Shown one piece after another: positions 24,705-34,759 of a stretch of 64,000 nucleotides of DNA. The notes under the pieces are model-generated. The model saw only the letters and a list, made by a program, of their open reading frames with translations, had not been told where the DNA came from and searched no databases. A program made the translations under genes and the position numbers. This stretch comes from Autumnicola sp041679265 (GTDB lineage: Bacteria; Bacteroidota; Bacteroidia; Flavobacteriales; Flavobacteriaceae): the NCBI RefSeq assembly GCF_041679265.1, contig NZ_JBGFSM010000001.1:310001-374000 (forward strand), written 5' to 3'. Positions within the stretch are counted from its first letter, which is position 1; each line of letters starts with the position of its first letter.

Positions 24705-27184
24705 TTTTTCTGTTTTTCCAGGGAAATAGCATTGATGAAAAAAGCGGTCCCGGCCTTTGCTTTAATTTCTATCGCTTTGACCGCTTTAACCTGCACTGTT
24801 TTCTTTATAAAATGAAAATCATCCGGATTCTCTATTTCCAGTTCCCGGCCGTTTACCTTTAAAACAAGATTTCCGGTTGAAGTTTTTTGGTCATTATCCT
24901 TTTTATTCAACTCGTAGGCAAGCCTTTTGTCTTTGCCAAGATTGGCGAAAAACAGCGCTACCTCGTAGGTTCCTTCAGGCACTTCAATAGTAAGATTTTG
25001 CACCTCGCCAATCCCGGTCTGGAACAAAGGATCATCTTTGGTATTCCTGATGTTAGTGCTGCTTTTTACCCGTTTGGCCTTTTCAGAAACATGCACTGTT
25101 TTTAATGCTGAAGCGGGAAGCCATTGGCTGTTTTCCTCATCGATAAAATAACTGTTACTGCCAAAATTTATCCCCAGCCAGTCACTGGCGGAAAAATTCG
25201 GTTTTTGCCATTCCAGCTTTAGGCTATCCTCCAGTTCCCCTTCCGTATTCAGCACTTCAATTTTATTTTCGCCCTCACTAAGCTGAAGTCCTATTTTTAC
25301 AATTCCCTCTTCGGGAACTTTTTGCGCTATTTTTTCACCATTCAGCTTTATAATTACTTCCTGGTTGGAAATAATCTTTAAAATCTTTTCCACGGAAGTG
25401 CTTATATGCAACGGCTCGTTCCGGTAAATCCTGCTGAATTGCTCCTCTGGCCTAAGCATAGCCTCGTACCAGTAATAGATATTTTTAGGGCTTCGGTCAT
25501 AATTTACCAAACCTTTCTGATTAATATGCGGCATGGCATCTCCGCGAAATTCCGATCCAAAATCGGCAAAATTCCAGGCGGTCATTCCTATCACAAAATC
25601 CCTTGCCAGCACCTGCTCCAGGTAACCCTGGTGATACAGGAGCTGATATTCTTCGGTAAAATCAAACTTTTCAGGGGAAATGCTGTGTAGCCGGGCATCT
25701 GCTCCCACACCATATTCAGAAATTATAATCGGCCGCTCCGGGTATTTCTCATGTTCCTTATCCAGAAACGGCCCCAGGTCTTCAATTTTGCCATCATACC
25801 ATCCATAATAAAGATTCCAGCCCAAAACCATTGGCAGGCTGGTAATTTTGGTTTCATTATAGATCTGGTTCCCGTGAATGGCCATAACCGTAAGGTGCTT
25901 CGGTGCAAGCTCACGGGTAAGATTTTCCAGTTTCCGGGCCAGCTTTAAAGTGTGTTCTATAATAGCATTTTTTTCATCAGCTTCAGCATTATCAAATACC
26001 ATCCTGATAAAAATTTCATTCATATAGCCAATAAAGATGAAAGAAGGATGATTGTAATTTTGGGCAATATGCTCCCGTTGCATCTGCAAAGCATTTTTCT
26101 CATAGGCTGCGTAATCTTCTGCCACGGGAACTTTATTGATTACAGGGATCTCAGACCATAAAATTAGGCCAAGGCTATCGGCAGCCTTATAAATTTCCTG
26201 GTCCTGCGGATAATGCGCCAGGCGTAGAAAATTTGCGCCCATTTTTTTGATATTTACCATATCCTGCAGCTGCTTTTCCACAGGAACGGCATTGCCATAA
26301 CCCGCCCAATCCTGATGCCTGTTTACGCCAATAAGTTTTAACTCCTCGCCGTTTAATTTAAATCCTTTCACCGAAGTTTCAAATTTCCGAAACCCGATCT
26401 TATGGGAATAGGTATCCATTGTTTTTGAAGCATGGTTAAAAATGGCAATTTTAAGTTCATATAATTTCGGGTGATCGGGCGACCACAATTCTGGTTGTGA
26501 GACCGGAAAATTGAAACTGAAATTTGTGATACTCTCTATTTCTTCGGAATAAAATTCCCGCCCTTCAGGATTAAAAAGAGAAATTTTTAATTGCAGCTCC
26601 TCCTTCCGGGTATTTTCGATTTCCCCTGAAAGCCGGACTTCAGCATTCATTTTTTCATCCACTACGGGCTGAATTTTTACCGCGTCTGTTCCATATTTCT
26701 TCTTAAAATGAATTTTATTTTCTGCCACCAGCCATACTTTCCGGTAGAGCCCGCCATAAAAAGTGAAATCAGCATCCAGGGGAGGAATGCTTTCGTCATG
26801 CGCGTTGCTTAGCTCCACTCTTATTTTATTTTCCCCCGGTTTTACTGCGGAAGAAACCGGAATTTCAAATGCGGTATAACCTCCTTTATGCATTCCAACC
26901 TCCTGATGGTTTACATAAATTTTCGCATCCTGATTTGCTCCCGCAAACCGGAGATAATAGGCCCGGGAAGTATCTTTTATACTAATAATTTTCTCATACA
27001 CCGCTTTGCCCCGCCAATAGCCTGGCTCATCATCAAAAGCATCCTTGCTATTCCAGGTATGCGGAAGGTTTACCTGTTGTATTTCGGGATTTTTTTCAGA
27101 AGAAAATTGCCAGGTCTTTAATTCGGTTTGCTGGGCAGTAACTGCGGAAGAAAAAAGCAGGAAAAGAATCAGAAGTCGGTGCAT
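24701..27184 (-). CDS. Glycoside hydrolase family 2, exported
   Basis: An 827-residue enzyme if started at 27184, where MHRLLILFLLFSSAVTAQ is a good signal peptide. Domains in order are the sugar-binding jelly roll (about 20-180), the immunoglobulin-like domain, and the TIM barrel (about 280-580). The acid/base is in GYMNEIF (asparagine-glutamate pair) and the nucleophile is in IISEYGVGAD. After the barrel come a bacterial Ig-like segment and a malectin-like C-terminal domain. GH2 enzymes include beta-galactosidases, mannosidases and glucuronidases; which one applies here is unclear. It is convergent with the esterase gene. Confidence 0.92.
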   Translation of the reverse strand: MHRLLILFLLFSSAVTAQQTELKTWQFSSEKNPEIQQVNLPHTWNSKDAFDDEPGYWRGKAVYEKIISIKDTSRAYYLRFAGANQDAKIYVNHQEVGMHKGGYTAFEIPVSSAVKPGENKIRVELSNAHDESIPPLDADFTFYGGLYRKVWLVAENKIHFKKKYGTDAVKIQPVVDEKMNAEVRLSGEIENTRKEELQLKISLFNPEGREFYSEEIESITNFSFNFPVSQPELWSPDHPKLYELKIAIFNHASKTMDTYSHKIGFRKFETSVKGFKLNGEELKLIGVNRHQDWAGYGNAVPVEKQLQDMVNIKKMGANFLRLAHYPQDQEIYKAADSLGLILWSEIPVINKVPVAEDYAAYEKNALQMQREHIAQNYNHPSFIFIGYMNEIFIRMVFDNAEADEKNAIIEHTLKLARKLENLTRELAPKHLTVMAIHGNQIYNETKITSLPMVLGWNLYYGWYDGKIEDLGPFLDKEHEKYPERPIIISEYGVGADARLHSISPEKFDFTEEYQLLYHQGYLEQVLARDFVIGMTAWNFADFGSEFRGDAMPHINQKGLVNYDRSPKNIYYWYEAMLRPEEQFSRIYRNEPLHISTSVEKILKIISNQEVIIKLNGEKIAQKVPEEGIVKIGLQLSEGENKIEVLNTEGELEDSLKLEWQKPNFSASDWLGINFGSNSYFIDEENSQWLPASALKTVHVSEKAKRVKSSTNIRNTKDDPLFQTGIGEVQNLTIEVPEGTYEVALFFANLGKDKRLAYELNKKDNDQKTSTGNLVLKVNGRELEIENPDDFHFIKKTVQVKAVKAIEIKAKAGTAFFINAISLEKQKN

Positions 27185-27329
27185 TTTAGAAATATTTGCT
27201 TTCAATTTAAGCAAAATAGCTTTAGTTTCTTCTGAAGAAGATATAAGGCATCATCAAAATTTCCACCTGAGAAACCATTGGTTTTCTATTGGCAATTTTA
27301 ATGTTTAAATTTAAACAAAAATAGAAAAT

Positions 27330-28316
27330 ATGAAATACAGAAGATTAGGAAAGACCAACCTTGAAATTTCAGAAATATCCCTTGGCACATGGCAGGTTGG
27401 AGGGAAATGGGGTTCTGGCTTTGATGACTATAAAGCCGATGATATCATCAATACTGCTATTGACCAGGGCGTAAATTTTATAGACACCGCCGATGTTTAT
27501 GAACAGGGAATGAGTGAAACGGCGGTTGGAAGAGTGGTACGTTCCCGCTCCGAAAGAATTTATGTAGCCACCAAGTGCGGCAGGCAAATTAACCCCCACA
27601 TCAACGAAAATTATACTCCGGAAGTATTAACCAAATATGTGGAAGACAGCCTTAAAAGAACTGGTCTTGAAACTTTAGACCTTGTGCAACTCCATTGCCC
27701 TCCCACCGACGTTTACTATCGGCCTGAAATTTTTGAAACTTTTGAACGCCTTAAGGAACAGGGAAAAGTTCAAAATCTGGGAGTAAGTGTAGAAAAAATT
27801 GAAGAAGCCATAAAGGCAATAGAATATCCAAATGTGGCCACCGTTCAAATAATCTTTAACCTTTTTCGCCAGCGTCCATCTGAGTTATTTTTTAAGGAAG
27901 CAGCTAAAAAAGATATCGGGATTATTGCAAGGGTGCCGCTCGCAAGTGGGCTGCTAACCGGTAAATTTGATAAAAGCACCAGTTTTGACAAAGAGGATCA
28001 CAGGAATTTTAACCGTAACGGTGAGGCCTTTGACCAGGGAGAAACTTTTTCTGGTGTAGATTATGAACAGGGATTAAAAGCTGTTGATGAATTAAAATCT
28101 CTATTTCCCGATGTGGAAAACCTGGCACCGGTTGCTTTGCAATGGATCCTGCAGTACAACGAGATAAGCTGCATAATCCCGGGTGCCTCTAAAAAAGAGC
28201 ATTTATTATCTAATACCTCTGTTTATGACCTTCCGGAATTAAGTAAGGAAAAAATAGAGAAGATGAATGCTATTTATAACCAATATATTAAGCCACAGGT
28301 GCACCAGCGCTGGTAG
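27330..28316 (+). CDS. Aldo/keto reductase
   Basis: A 328-residue NADPH-dependent oxidoreductase with a TIM-barrel fold. The catalytic tetrad is visible as D52, Y57, K82 and H122 (INFIDTADVYEQG-like region, VATKCG, QLHCPP). The C-terminal cofactor-binding part has CIIPGASKKEHL. No signal peptide is present, so it acts in the cytoplasm. Physiological substrates of this type are usually unknown aldehydes or ketoses. It stands alone, divergent from the GH2 gene with 145 nt between. Confidence 0.93.
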   Translation: MKYRRLGKTNLEISEISLGTWQVGGKWGSGFDDYKADDIINTAIDQGVNFIDTADVYEQGMSETAVGRVVRSRSERIYVATKCGRQINPHINENYTPEVLTKYVEDSLKRTGLETLDLVQLHCPPTDVYYRPEIFETFERLKEQGKVQNLGVSVEKIEEAIKAIEYPNVATVQIIFNLFRQRPSELFFKEAAKKDIGIIARVPLASGLLTGKFDKSTSFDKEDHRNFNRNGEAFDQGETFSGVDYEQGLKAVDELKSLFPDVENLAPVALQWILQYNEISCIIPGASKKEHLLSNTSVYDLPELSKEKIEKMNAIYNQYIKPQVHQRW

Positions 28317-28560
28317 ATGTTAAACATATAAATGATCAGGGGGCTATTCCGAAAAGCTGCAGCTATCGTATTTTAAAGCGGGAAAGCTTTAAATTTTCAA
28401 TTAAGGTAGAGTAGAAATTTTTGGCTAGCCCTCTTCTTATCGCAACATTCACAAAAACTTCAATTAAATTCTATTCAGAATCAACTTAATTTTATTTTTT
28501 TATTAAAAACATGAGATTTTCATAATTTTATTTATATTTAGAAAATTTTAACAACCTGAT

Positions 28561-29358
28561 ATGCAGAATGAATCGGATAAAATTTCTCAATTATGGAAAT
28601 CACAATACTCATCCCGAATCTTCAAATACTCCAAGTATGAAGTAACTCAGCAATTTGAAAAAGTCGCCAGTCTCTTTGCCCCGGGTGAATCGTATTTTTA
28701 CATCATGAATATGCACAATTTGGAACTGGATTACATTTCCCCCAGTGTAAAGGACTTTATGGGGATTCCTGCTGAGGAGATAAGCATGCAGCAATTACTG
28801 GGAGCAGCCTTACCTGAAGAAATTGAGAAACTGGAACGCAAAGAGCTGGTCATTAAGGACTTCTTTACACGCTACCTGGAATCAAGGGATATCGTTAATT
28901 ACAAAATCATTTATACCTACAAAATGGAAGATCATAATGGCAGGCATCGGGTTATGCTGATGCAGGCCACTCCATTGTCTGTTGCAGAAAACAATACTCC
29001 TTTACATGTCCTTGCCATCCACAGTGATATTTCCCACCTGGCTACCACCAGTACTACAAAGGTTTCTTTTATTAGTTTAAAAGGGGAGCAATCTTTTTAT
29101 AATGTCTCTACAGAAAAAGGAAATTTTAGTCCAAAGCTCGGACATCCCGAACCAGATATCTCCTCCACGCTTACCAACAGGGAAAAAGAAATAGTAGACC
29201 TTTTAGCCAAAGGTTATGGCGCCAAACAAATTGCCGGGGAACTTAATTTGTCTATCCATACCATCCATACCCATAGGAAAAATGTGCTTGCAAAGAGCGG
29301 TTGTAAGAACACGGCTGAACTTATTGCGGAAAGTATGATGGCCGGGATTTTACAATAA
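28561..29358 (+). CDS. PAS-like sensor with LuxR-type DNA-binding domain
   Basis: A 265-residue cytoplasmic regulator. Residues of about 25-160 look like a PAS domain (YIMNMHNLELDYISPSVKDF, and MLMQATPLSV as a late strand). Residues 195-260 are a GerE/LuxR helix-turn-helix: LTNREKEIVDLLAKGYGAKQ, followed by LSIHTIHTHRKNVLAKSGC. There is no receiver domain, so it would sense a ligand or redox state directly through PAS. An AT-rich upstream region holds TATATTTA near 28530 as a possible -7 box. Targets are unknown. Confidence 0.85.
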   Translation: MQNESDKISQLWKSQYSSRIFKYSKYEVTQQFEKVASLFAPGESYFYIMNMHNLELDYISPSVKDFMGIPAEEISMQQLLGAALPEEIEKLERKELVIKDFFTRYLESRDIVNYKIIYTYKMEDHNGRHRVMLMQATPLSVAENNTPLHVLAIHSDISHLATTSTTKVSFISLKGEQSFYNVSTEKGNFSPKLGHPEPDISSTLTNREKEIVDLLAKGYGAKQIAGELNLSIHTIHTHRKNVLAKSGCKNTAELIAESMMAGILQ

Positions 29359-29433
29359 AAACAAGATTAGCCGCAATTCCCCTACAAATTGCGACCAATC
29401 TTTTACCGGATAAGCGTTTTACTATCCAGGTGG

Positions 29434-30120
29434 TTATTTTAGTCTTGCCTGAAATTCAGGGATCACATTATTATAACTCCTAAGCACGCGGTCCCATTCT
29501 TTATAGAGATGATCACTTTTAACGCTGGTCATGGCATCACCGGATTCTTCACTTACCAGCTTTACTTTAAAAGTTAAAGGGCTGCTGGAAGATTCTTTCA
29601 CAATCATACGGGTACGAATGGTATTTTGCTGAAAAGTTTGCAGGGACCAGGCGGTTCTCAAATAACCGGTTTCTTTGTCTGTCATCTCGATTACATCTAT
29701 ATAATTGAGCACAATCTGGTTAATAATTTTCCAGGCCTGGTCCCTGTCCATCTGGCTAATTGGCAATTCTATATCTACATTTGCTATATCGGTTTGTACC
29801 GACGCATCAAAAGCATCATCATTTTTAAGGCTTATATAATGTGTTTTTGGAGGTTTGGCCATTCCTTTCTGGTTGCAGAATTCAATAGTTTCCTCCAGGA
29901 AGCCTACCTTTTTGGCAATAACCGTTACACAGTCATCTTTAGGAACAACTATTTCAGTAGAACCTTTCCCCAGCAATTTTCCATTTACATAGATTTCGGC
30001 ATCGGTTTCAGAAACGCCAATTTTGACTTTCTTTTTTCCATAATCAGCAGCGTAAGTACTGCTTATAGGCATAAGGTTGCAGGTAAGAATTAAAAATAGT
30101 AGTAATGTAGCTTTCTTCAT
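29434..30120 (-). CDS. Exported PEGA-domain-like protein
   Basis: A 228-residue protein with signal peptide (MKKATLLLFLILTCNLMPIS... cleaved near STYA). Residues 30-100 resemble a PEGA domain, a small beta fold found in surface proteins: VKIGVSETDAEIYVNGKLLG then KKVGFLEETIEF. The remaining 120 residues are alpha/beta and unassigned. It lies upstream of, and on the same strand as, another envelope protein gene ending at 30216, with 95 nt between. Function unknown. Confidence 0.65.
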   Translation of the reverse strand: MKKATLLLFLILTCNLMPISSTYAADYGKKKVKIGVSETDAEIYVNGKLLGKGSTEIVVPKDDCVTVIAKKVGFLEETIEFCNQKGMAKPPKTHYISLKNDDAFDASVQTDIANVDIELPISQMDRDQAWKIINQIVLNYIDVIEMTDKETGYLRTAWSLQTFQQNTIRTRMIVKESSSSPLTFKVKLVSEESGDAMTSVKSDHLYKEWDRVLRSYNNVIPEFQARLK

Positions 30121-30215
30121 GAGTATTTGTTTATTGGATTATTGATTATTTTACAGCATTATTTTATGAGAAGCCGGATTAAAGAGCCCGCAGGTTTTTG
30201 GGTTTTTGGTTTTAC

Positions 30216-30917
30216 TTAAAAGGAAAATCCAAACCCAATATTGGCTATAAAGCCTTCAAACAGGTATTTTTGAGGGGTGCCTTCAGTATCAAAAAAATCA
30301 TCAAGGTAAAAGGTTTGTGTTTCTGAAGAACCATCATTAAACCTTACAGTAGTATCCACACTTTTTGGCAACTCCTGAAAAGAATATCCAATCTCAGGCC
30401 TGAAGTAAAAGAGACCGCCTAATTTGGCGCCAAGTTTTACGCTGAAGGAATTTCTTTTAAATTCCATTGTAGCAACACCTGTTTTGCCCGGGTCTTCATC
30501 AGATTGAAGATCACTTTCAGTAAACTCCAGCTTTAAGGCACCATAGTTAGCACCCACATAAAGGCCTTCTCCAGGCTTAAAAAAATAATAGTTGAGTCCG
30601 CCCTGGTAATAAGAGAAGGTTAGATTTGAACTGTCATCTTCCTCTTCTTCATCCAATAGCAAACTTGATACAAAGCCAAAATCCAGACTGGTATAATCAA
30701 GATCCACAGATAATTTGTGATTGAACAGAGGAGTCACATATTCTAAATTACCCCCCGCTATATTTGGAAACCCTAATTTTAAACCAATTCTAAAAGGCCG
30801 CACCTTTACGGCATCTTCCTTTTTAGTATAGTCACCAAAGGTTTCCTGTGCTGTAGCAAGGGAGCTTATGCCCATAGTAAGTGCCACAATCACCACTTTA
30901 AAACAATTTCTCATCAT
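30216..30917 (-). CDS. Outer membrane beta-barrel-like protein
   Basis: About 233 residues when started at 30917 (MMRNCFKVVIVALTMGISSL with cleavage after ATAQ); an earlier ATG at 30974 would add an unlikely leader. The mature part alternates polar and hydrophobic residues in short strands with aromatic ends and closes with FIANIGFGFSF. A terminal phenylalanine is the usual mark of barrels inserted by BAM. It probably folds as a small 8- to 10-strand barrel. No specific family is recognised. Confidence 0.7.
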   Translation of the reverse strand: MMRNCFKVVIVALTMGISSLATAQETFGDYTKKEDAVKVRPFRIGLKLGFPNIAGGNLEYVTPLFNHKLSVDLDYTSLDFGFVSSLLLDEEEEDDSSNLTFSYYQGGLNYYFFKPGEGLYVGANYGALKLEFTESDLQSDEDPGKTGVATMEFKRNSFSVKLGAKLGGLFYFRPEIGYSFQELPKSVDTTVRFNDGSSETQTFYLDDFFDTEGTPQKYLFEGFIANIGFGFSF

Positions 30918-31408
30918 TTTATATTTAAGAGTTAGATTAGATTTTAAGATGCTAATACTAATTATCCAGGGCATATTGATAATTATTACTGAAGTAAATG
31001 TAGAAATGAAAAAATCTCAAAGCAATACCCATTTTTAGTGATTTTTTTAAAATCAATCCGTTTTGGTTGAAATGATAAACTGAAAATTTTGATACTCTTG
31101 ATTCAAAAAAAAGATTGCAAAATATCTTAGATACTGTGGCTACCAATAATAAAGCCTTATGCCATTGCACGCAAAGCGAACACAGAAAGAAAATTACCAC
31201 CGTGATGTGGGAGCAGATGCTTGACATGGTAAATTTTAAATTTCCCTGAAAGATTTACTTATCATTGCATTTTAATGTGTTGAAGCATTAATGTGATCCT
31301 CCTCTTCATTTATAAAGCTTTCCCAATTAAGCGTTAATAGCATTTAAAATTACTTTTGATTTTCACCGGCCTCTACTAATTTGTAGTAAAAATTAGATAA
31401 ATCTGGCT
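30918..31408. other. Divergent intergenic region
   Basis: About 490 nt between two divergent envelope protein genes. No convincing gene is present. A weak promoter candidate for the rightward gene is TTTG at 31355-31358 with CTAATTTG at 31376-31383, but the 17-nt spacing is shorter than usual. Otherwise the region is AT-rich and featureless to me. Confidence 0.4.
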
Positions 31409-32602
31409 ATGACAAAAGATTACTTATATGGGATTGCACTTTTTGCAATCATTAGCCTCTTTAATTCCTGTGTTACCGTAAATCCTACCATGGAAGAAGG
31501 CACCCGTACCACGGCAGAAGGTTTTGCATCCGAACCTGGCATTCCACTTTCCGCAGTCACCAATGAAACCACTGCACAGCAACTAAGCCTTGCCAAAAAT
31601 CAGGGGAAAGCGGTTGAAGATGCCTTCTTCTATTTAAAAAATCATGCAAACGGGGCGCAAATGATGGCCGGGCCATACAAAATCGCGTATGTTTTAGAGC
31701 GACCTAAAGGCTGGTATACTTTAGATAATGAAACTCTACATTGGCATGAGCCGGAAGGGAATGCATTTTTAGGAGTTCTTGTAAGGGATGGGTATGATGG
31801 CAGAGCGGTGCCTGGTGTAAAAGTAACCGCCCGTTTACTTTCTCCCGCCGGAGAGGTATTAGAAGAATACCAACTACCAATGGGTTACCATCCTTTGGTG
31901 AACAGGCATGGAACCAACATAAACCTTCCATCCGGCCCCTTTTCCTTAAAAATTTTGGTAGACCCGCCACGCATTAGAAGACACGACCCTGTTAATGGAG
32001 ACCGCTACCACGAGCAGGTATTTGCACAATTTAATCCTATTACCATTGGTGAAAGGGATTTAAAGGAAGCTGAAAATACCGAAAACGAAAAGGAATGGAT
32101 GCCATTGGCCCAGAACCAGGGCAGGGCAATTAAAGATGCTCTTAATGCGATGATCTCCAGTACTGCCATGGACGGTGAAGAAATACAAATTGGGGATTAC
32201 CTGCTCACTTATGCCGTGGAATATGCTGAAAGTTTCTGGGAAGTTAAGGATGGAAAACTTCGTTTTAATATGCGGGCAGAACAAAGCACCGAAAAAAATG
32301 CCCATGTGGAAGTTGTGGTGCGCGATGTTCAAACCGGCAGGATAATCCCCGGATTCCAGGTCACCACGAGCTTTTATAAAAATAATGATCTGGTTGAAAA
32401 AGTAAGTCCCGGGATGATGTGGCATCCATGGCTGTATCATTACGGCTTAAATATAAGAGTGCCAAAAGAAGGCAAATACCAGTTGGAGGTAACTGCCCCC
32501 GCGCCAGAAGTAAGAAGGTATGGCCGGGAATACGGTAATCATTTTGCAGAAGACATTAATTATCGTTTTGATGATGTAGATGTGGAAGTTGGCCAGAAAT
32601 AA
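31409..32602 (+). CDS. Lipoprotein with two tandem Tp34/P19-like domains
   Basis: A 397-residue lipoprotein; the signal sequence ends in a lipobox-like SLFNSC. The mature protein is an internal duplication. LAKNQGKAVEDAF (about 62-74) matches LAQNQGRAIKDAL (about 232-244), and MGYHPLVNRHGTNINLP (about 155-171) matches MMWHPWLYHYGLNIRVP (about 335-351). Each half also has a conserved segment VRDGYDGRAVPG or VRDVQTGRIIPG. The fold pattern with paired histidines and a late HxGxN motif recalls the Tp34/P19 family of periplasmic iron- or copper-binding proteins, but similarity is weak and the metal role is inferred. A barrel protein gene follows after 19 nt and may be its partner. Confidence 0.6.
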   Translation: MTKDYLYGIALFAIISLFNSCVTVNPTMEEGTRTTAEGFASEPGIPLSAVTNETTAQQLSLAKNQGKAVEDAFFYLKNHANGAQMMAGPYKIAYVLERPKGWYTLDNETLHWHEPEGNAFLGVLVRDGYDGRAVPGVKVTARLLSPAGEVLEEYQLPMGYHPLVNRHGTNINLPSGPFSLKILVDPPRIRRHDPVNGDRYHEQVFAQFNPITIGERDLKEAENTENEKEWMPLAQNQGRAIKDALNAMISSTAMDGEEIQIGDYLLTYAVEYAESFWEVKDGKLRFNMRAEQSTEKNAHVEVVVRDVQTGRIIPGFQVTTSFYKNNDLVEKVSPGMMWHPWLYHYGLNIRVPKEGKYQLEVTAPAPEVRRYGREYGNHFAEDINYRFDDVDVEVGQK

Positions 32603-32621
32603 GGAAATAAAAGCTATTAAA

Positions 32622-33419
32622 ATGAAAAACAAAAACTATAAAATTTTATTTTTTATCGCATCCATTTTATCCTCATCTGCGATGAGCGCACAATATTACC
32701 GTGTGTATGGCTGGGAAACATTAAGAAGAGGCTGGATGGAAGTAATGGTATGGAATAAAACCATTGCTGAAAGTGATCTTAGCTTTGAAAGAAATGGCAA
32801 TGAATATTCCCGCCAGGGCTTATTTTTACATTCTGCTGAAATTGAATATGGAATAACAGATAAGTTTACAGTGGGTATGTACGGCGATTTTAGAGATTCA
32901 CCAGATGTTTCCCTGTCTTACTATCGATTTAGGGCAGTAGCCAGATACTCCCTTTTCAGCAAGTACAAACGATTTTTTAATTCTGCCCTTTATCTGGAAT
33001 ATTACCAACCTTCCAAAGAAGTAGAAGAAGCTTCTGAGCTGGAAATGCGCTTCATTTTACAAAAGGATCTTGGTGACTTCAGAATAAATCTTAACCCGGC
33101 CATAAGCAAAGATATCTCCGGAGAAGAAGTAAAAGATGGATTAAACGGAAACTTTTTTGGCGGGATATACTGGCGCAGGCATTATACTATACAACTTGGC
33201 GCCGAATACTATGGCAGGCATGGAGAATTAAGAGACCTTGCACCTTCTGAAGAGCAGGAACACGTAGTCTTTGCTGTGGCCGACCTGAAATTTTTTAAAG
33301 GTTTTAACTGGCAGCTCGGTGCAGGAACCGGACTGAATGCCGGTAGTGACGATCTTATTCTTAAGAGTATTATCACTTATGAGTTTAACACCCTAAGACC
33401 TTTCAGGCAATCCCGGTAA
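32622..33419 (+). CDS. Outer membrane beta-barrel protein next to the Tp34-like lipoprotein
   Basis: A 265-residue protein if started at 32622, where MKNKNYKILFFIASILSSSA precedes an AQ cleavage site; the ATG at 32580 lies inside the previous gene and gives a poor N-terminus. The mature part has many amphipathic strands with aromatic girdles (for example YGITDKFTVGMYGDF and RRHYTIQLGAEYYGRHG) and starts with YRVYGWETLRRGWMEV. I recognise no named family. The short spacing to the upstream lipoprotein suggests an operon and perhaps a shared transport role. Confidence 0.72.
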   Translation: MKNKNYKILFFIASILSSSAMSAQYYRVYGWETLRRGWMEVMVWNKTIAESDLSFERNGNEYSRQGLFLHSAEIEYGITDKFTVGMYGDFRDSPDVSLSYYRFRAVARYSLFSKYKRFFNSALYLEYYQPSKEVEEASELEMRFILQKDLGDFRINLNPAISKDISGEEVKDGLNGNFFGGIYWRRHYTIQLGAEYYGRHGELRDLAPSEEQEHVVFAVADLKFFKGFNWQLGAGTGLNAGSDDLILKSIITYEFNTLRPFRQSR

Positions 33420-33669
33420 TATAATTAATTCTTGTCTCCTTTTTTATTTTCAGCATTATGGAATCATATTTAACCAGGCTTATCCTGATTTTTGTTGAAT
33501 ATCCCATTATTGAAACCATAATAAAATTTTTATATTCCTATTTCTGCCGAAGCATTTTCTTTCCCATACCGGCTAAATACCATACATCTATTTGGCCAGG
33601 CTCCATGCCCTCCTGTGAAATTGCAGATAATTCGTAAATTAGAAGCACCTGAAAATTGATACCCATCTT

Positions 33670-34686
33670 ATGAAGCTTCTCCGCAAAATTATTTATTATT
33701 TCACCATCCTCTGCTGCACCCTTCTGATTTTATGTACAATGCTTTCCCTGGTTTACGACATTCCCCGATGGTACCTTAAAGTACTGGATTTCCCCAGAAC
33801 CCAGTATCTAATAGCTGCAGTTGCGCTTTTGATTATTTTTATACTGGTTAACAAAAAATGGAAAACTCCATCCTTTCTTCTTCTCTCGGGTTTAGTAGCT
33901 TCCATTTTCATACAGCTTAATTTTATCCTGCCTTATTTTGCAGGAGAAAAAACAGTTCCCAATGCCAATATGGAACTTGTAAAGCCTGAAAACACCGTGA
34001 GCATTTTGCTGGGGAATGTTTTAATTACCAATCATCATGCTGAAGAATTTCTTGATATCATTAGGAATGCAAATCCAGATATGGTACTGGCCATGGAAGT
34101 AGATGACTGGTGGGTGGAAAATCTCCAAAGCCTCAACAGCACTTATCCCCACCGTATGAGCCTCCCGCTGGACAATGCCTATGGAATGGCCTTATACTCT
34201 AAATTACCCCTGGAAAATACCAAAATTAGATTCTTTAATCATAGCCGTGTTCCCTCCTTTCATGCTGATGTGAAACTGCCTTCCGGCAAAAGGTTCAGGT
34301 TTCACGGAATGCACCCTGTGGCACCTTTTCCCAGTGATAAGTATCCTGAAAATATTGGCGACGGAGGGAAAGACGAGCAAAAGGAAGTAGCTCTTCAAAA
34401 GCTTGGGAAAATTGTTGCACGGGAAGAAATTCCCAGCCTGGTGGCAGGAGATTTTAACGATGTTTCCTGGTCTCATACTTCGCGGCTCCTGGAAAAAGAG
34501 GATATTTTGGATAATGTAAGGATTGGCCGCGGACTTTATAATACCTTCAATGCCAAATCTCTGATGATGCGCTGGCCTCTGGATCATTTCTTTGTTTCCG
34601 AAGAATTTTCTGTGGTAAAAATTCAGCGGTTACCTAAATTTCATTCCGATCATTTTCCAATTCTTGCAGAACTGGCTTTAGAATAA
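33670..34686 (+). CDS. Endonuclease/exonuclease/phosphatase-fold protein with membrane anchor
   Basis: A 338-residue protein. Three hydrophobic helices occupy about residues 8-30, 43-60 and 65-88. An EEP domain follows, with NVLITNHHAEEF, the metal-binding glutamate in VLAMEVDDWW, the histidine in HGMHPVAP, the GDFNDVSWSHTS motif, and the last DHFFVSE and SDHFPILAEL motifs. The catalytic set (E, H, D-N, D-H) is complete. Such proteins hydrolyse phosphodiesters of nucleic acids or lipids; the substrate is not shown by sequence. The 250 nt upstream are non-coding. Confidence 0.88.
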   Translation: MKLLRKIIYYFTILCCTLLILCTMLSLVYDIPRWYLKVLDFPRTQYLIAAVALLIIFILVNKKWKTPSFLLLSGLVASIFIQLNFILPYFAGEKTVPNANMELVKPENTVSILLGNVLITNHHAEEFLDIIRNANPDMVLAMEVDDWWVENLQSLNSTYPHRMSLPLDNAYGMALYSKLPLENTKIRFFNHSRVPSFHADVKLPSGKRFRFHGMHPVAPFPSDKYPENIGDGGKDEQKEVALQKLGKIVAREEIPSLVAGDFNDVSWSHTSRLLEKEDILDNVRIGRGLYNTFNAKSLMMRWPLDHFFVSEEFSVVKIQRLPKFHSDHFPILAELALE

Positions 34687-34711
34687 TTCCGAAAATTTAT
34701 TTTCTTTACAT

Positions 34712-34735
34712 AAAAAACCCGGAGAAATCTCCGGG
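34712..34735 (-). terminator. Terminator of the EF-hand lipoprotein gene
   Basis: CCCGGAG-AAAT-CTCCGGG is a perfect 7-bp stem at 34718-34735, followed on the minus strand by six T (plus-strand A run at 34712-34717). It lies 25 nt after the stop of the minus-strand gene and may also slow transcription from the plus-strand gene. Confidence 0.85.
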
Positions 34736-34759
34736 CAGGTACTTAAAATCACAAACGGA

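Noticed and set aside
33458..33600. A frame of about 49 codons between the barrel gene and the EEP protein gene
   Set aside because: Weak composition, no promoter and no conserved look; probably chance.
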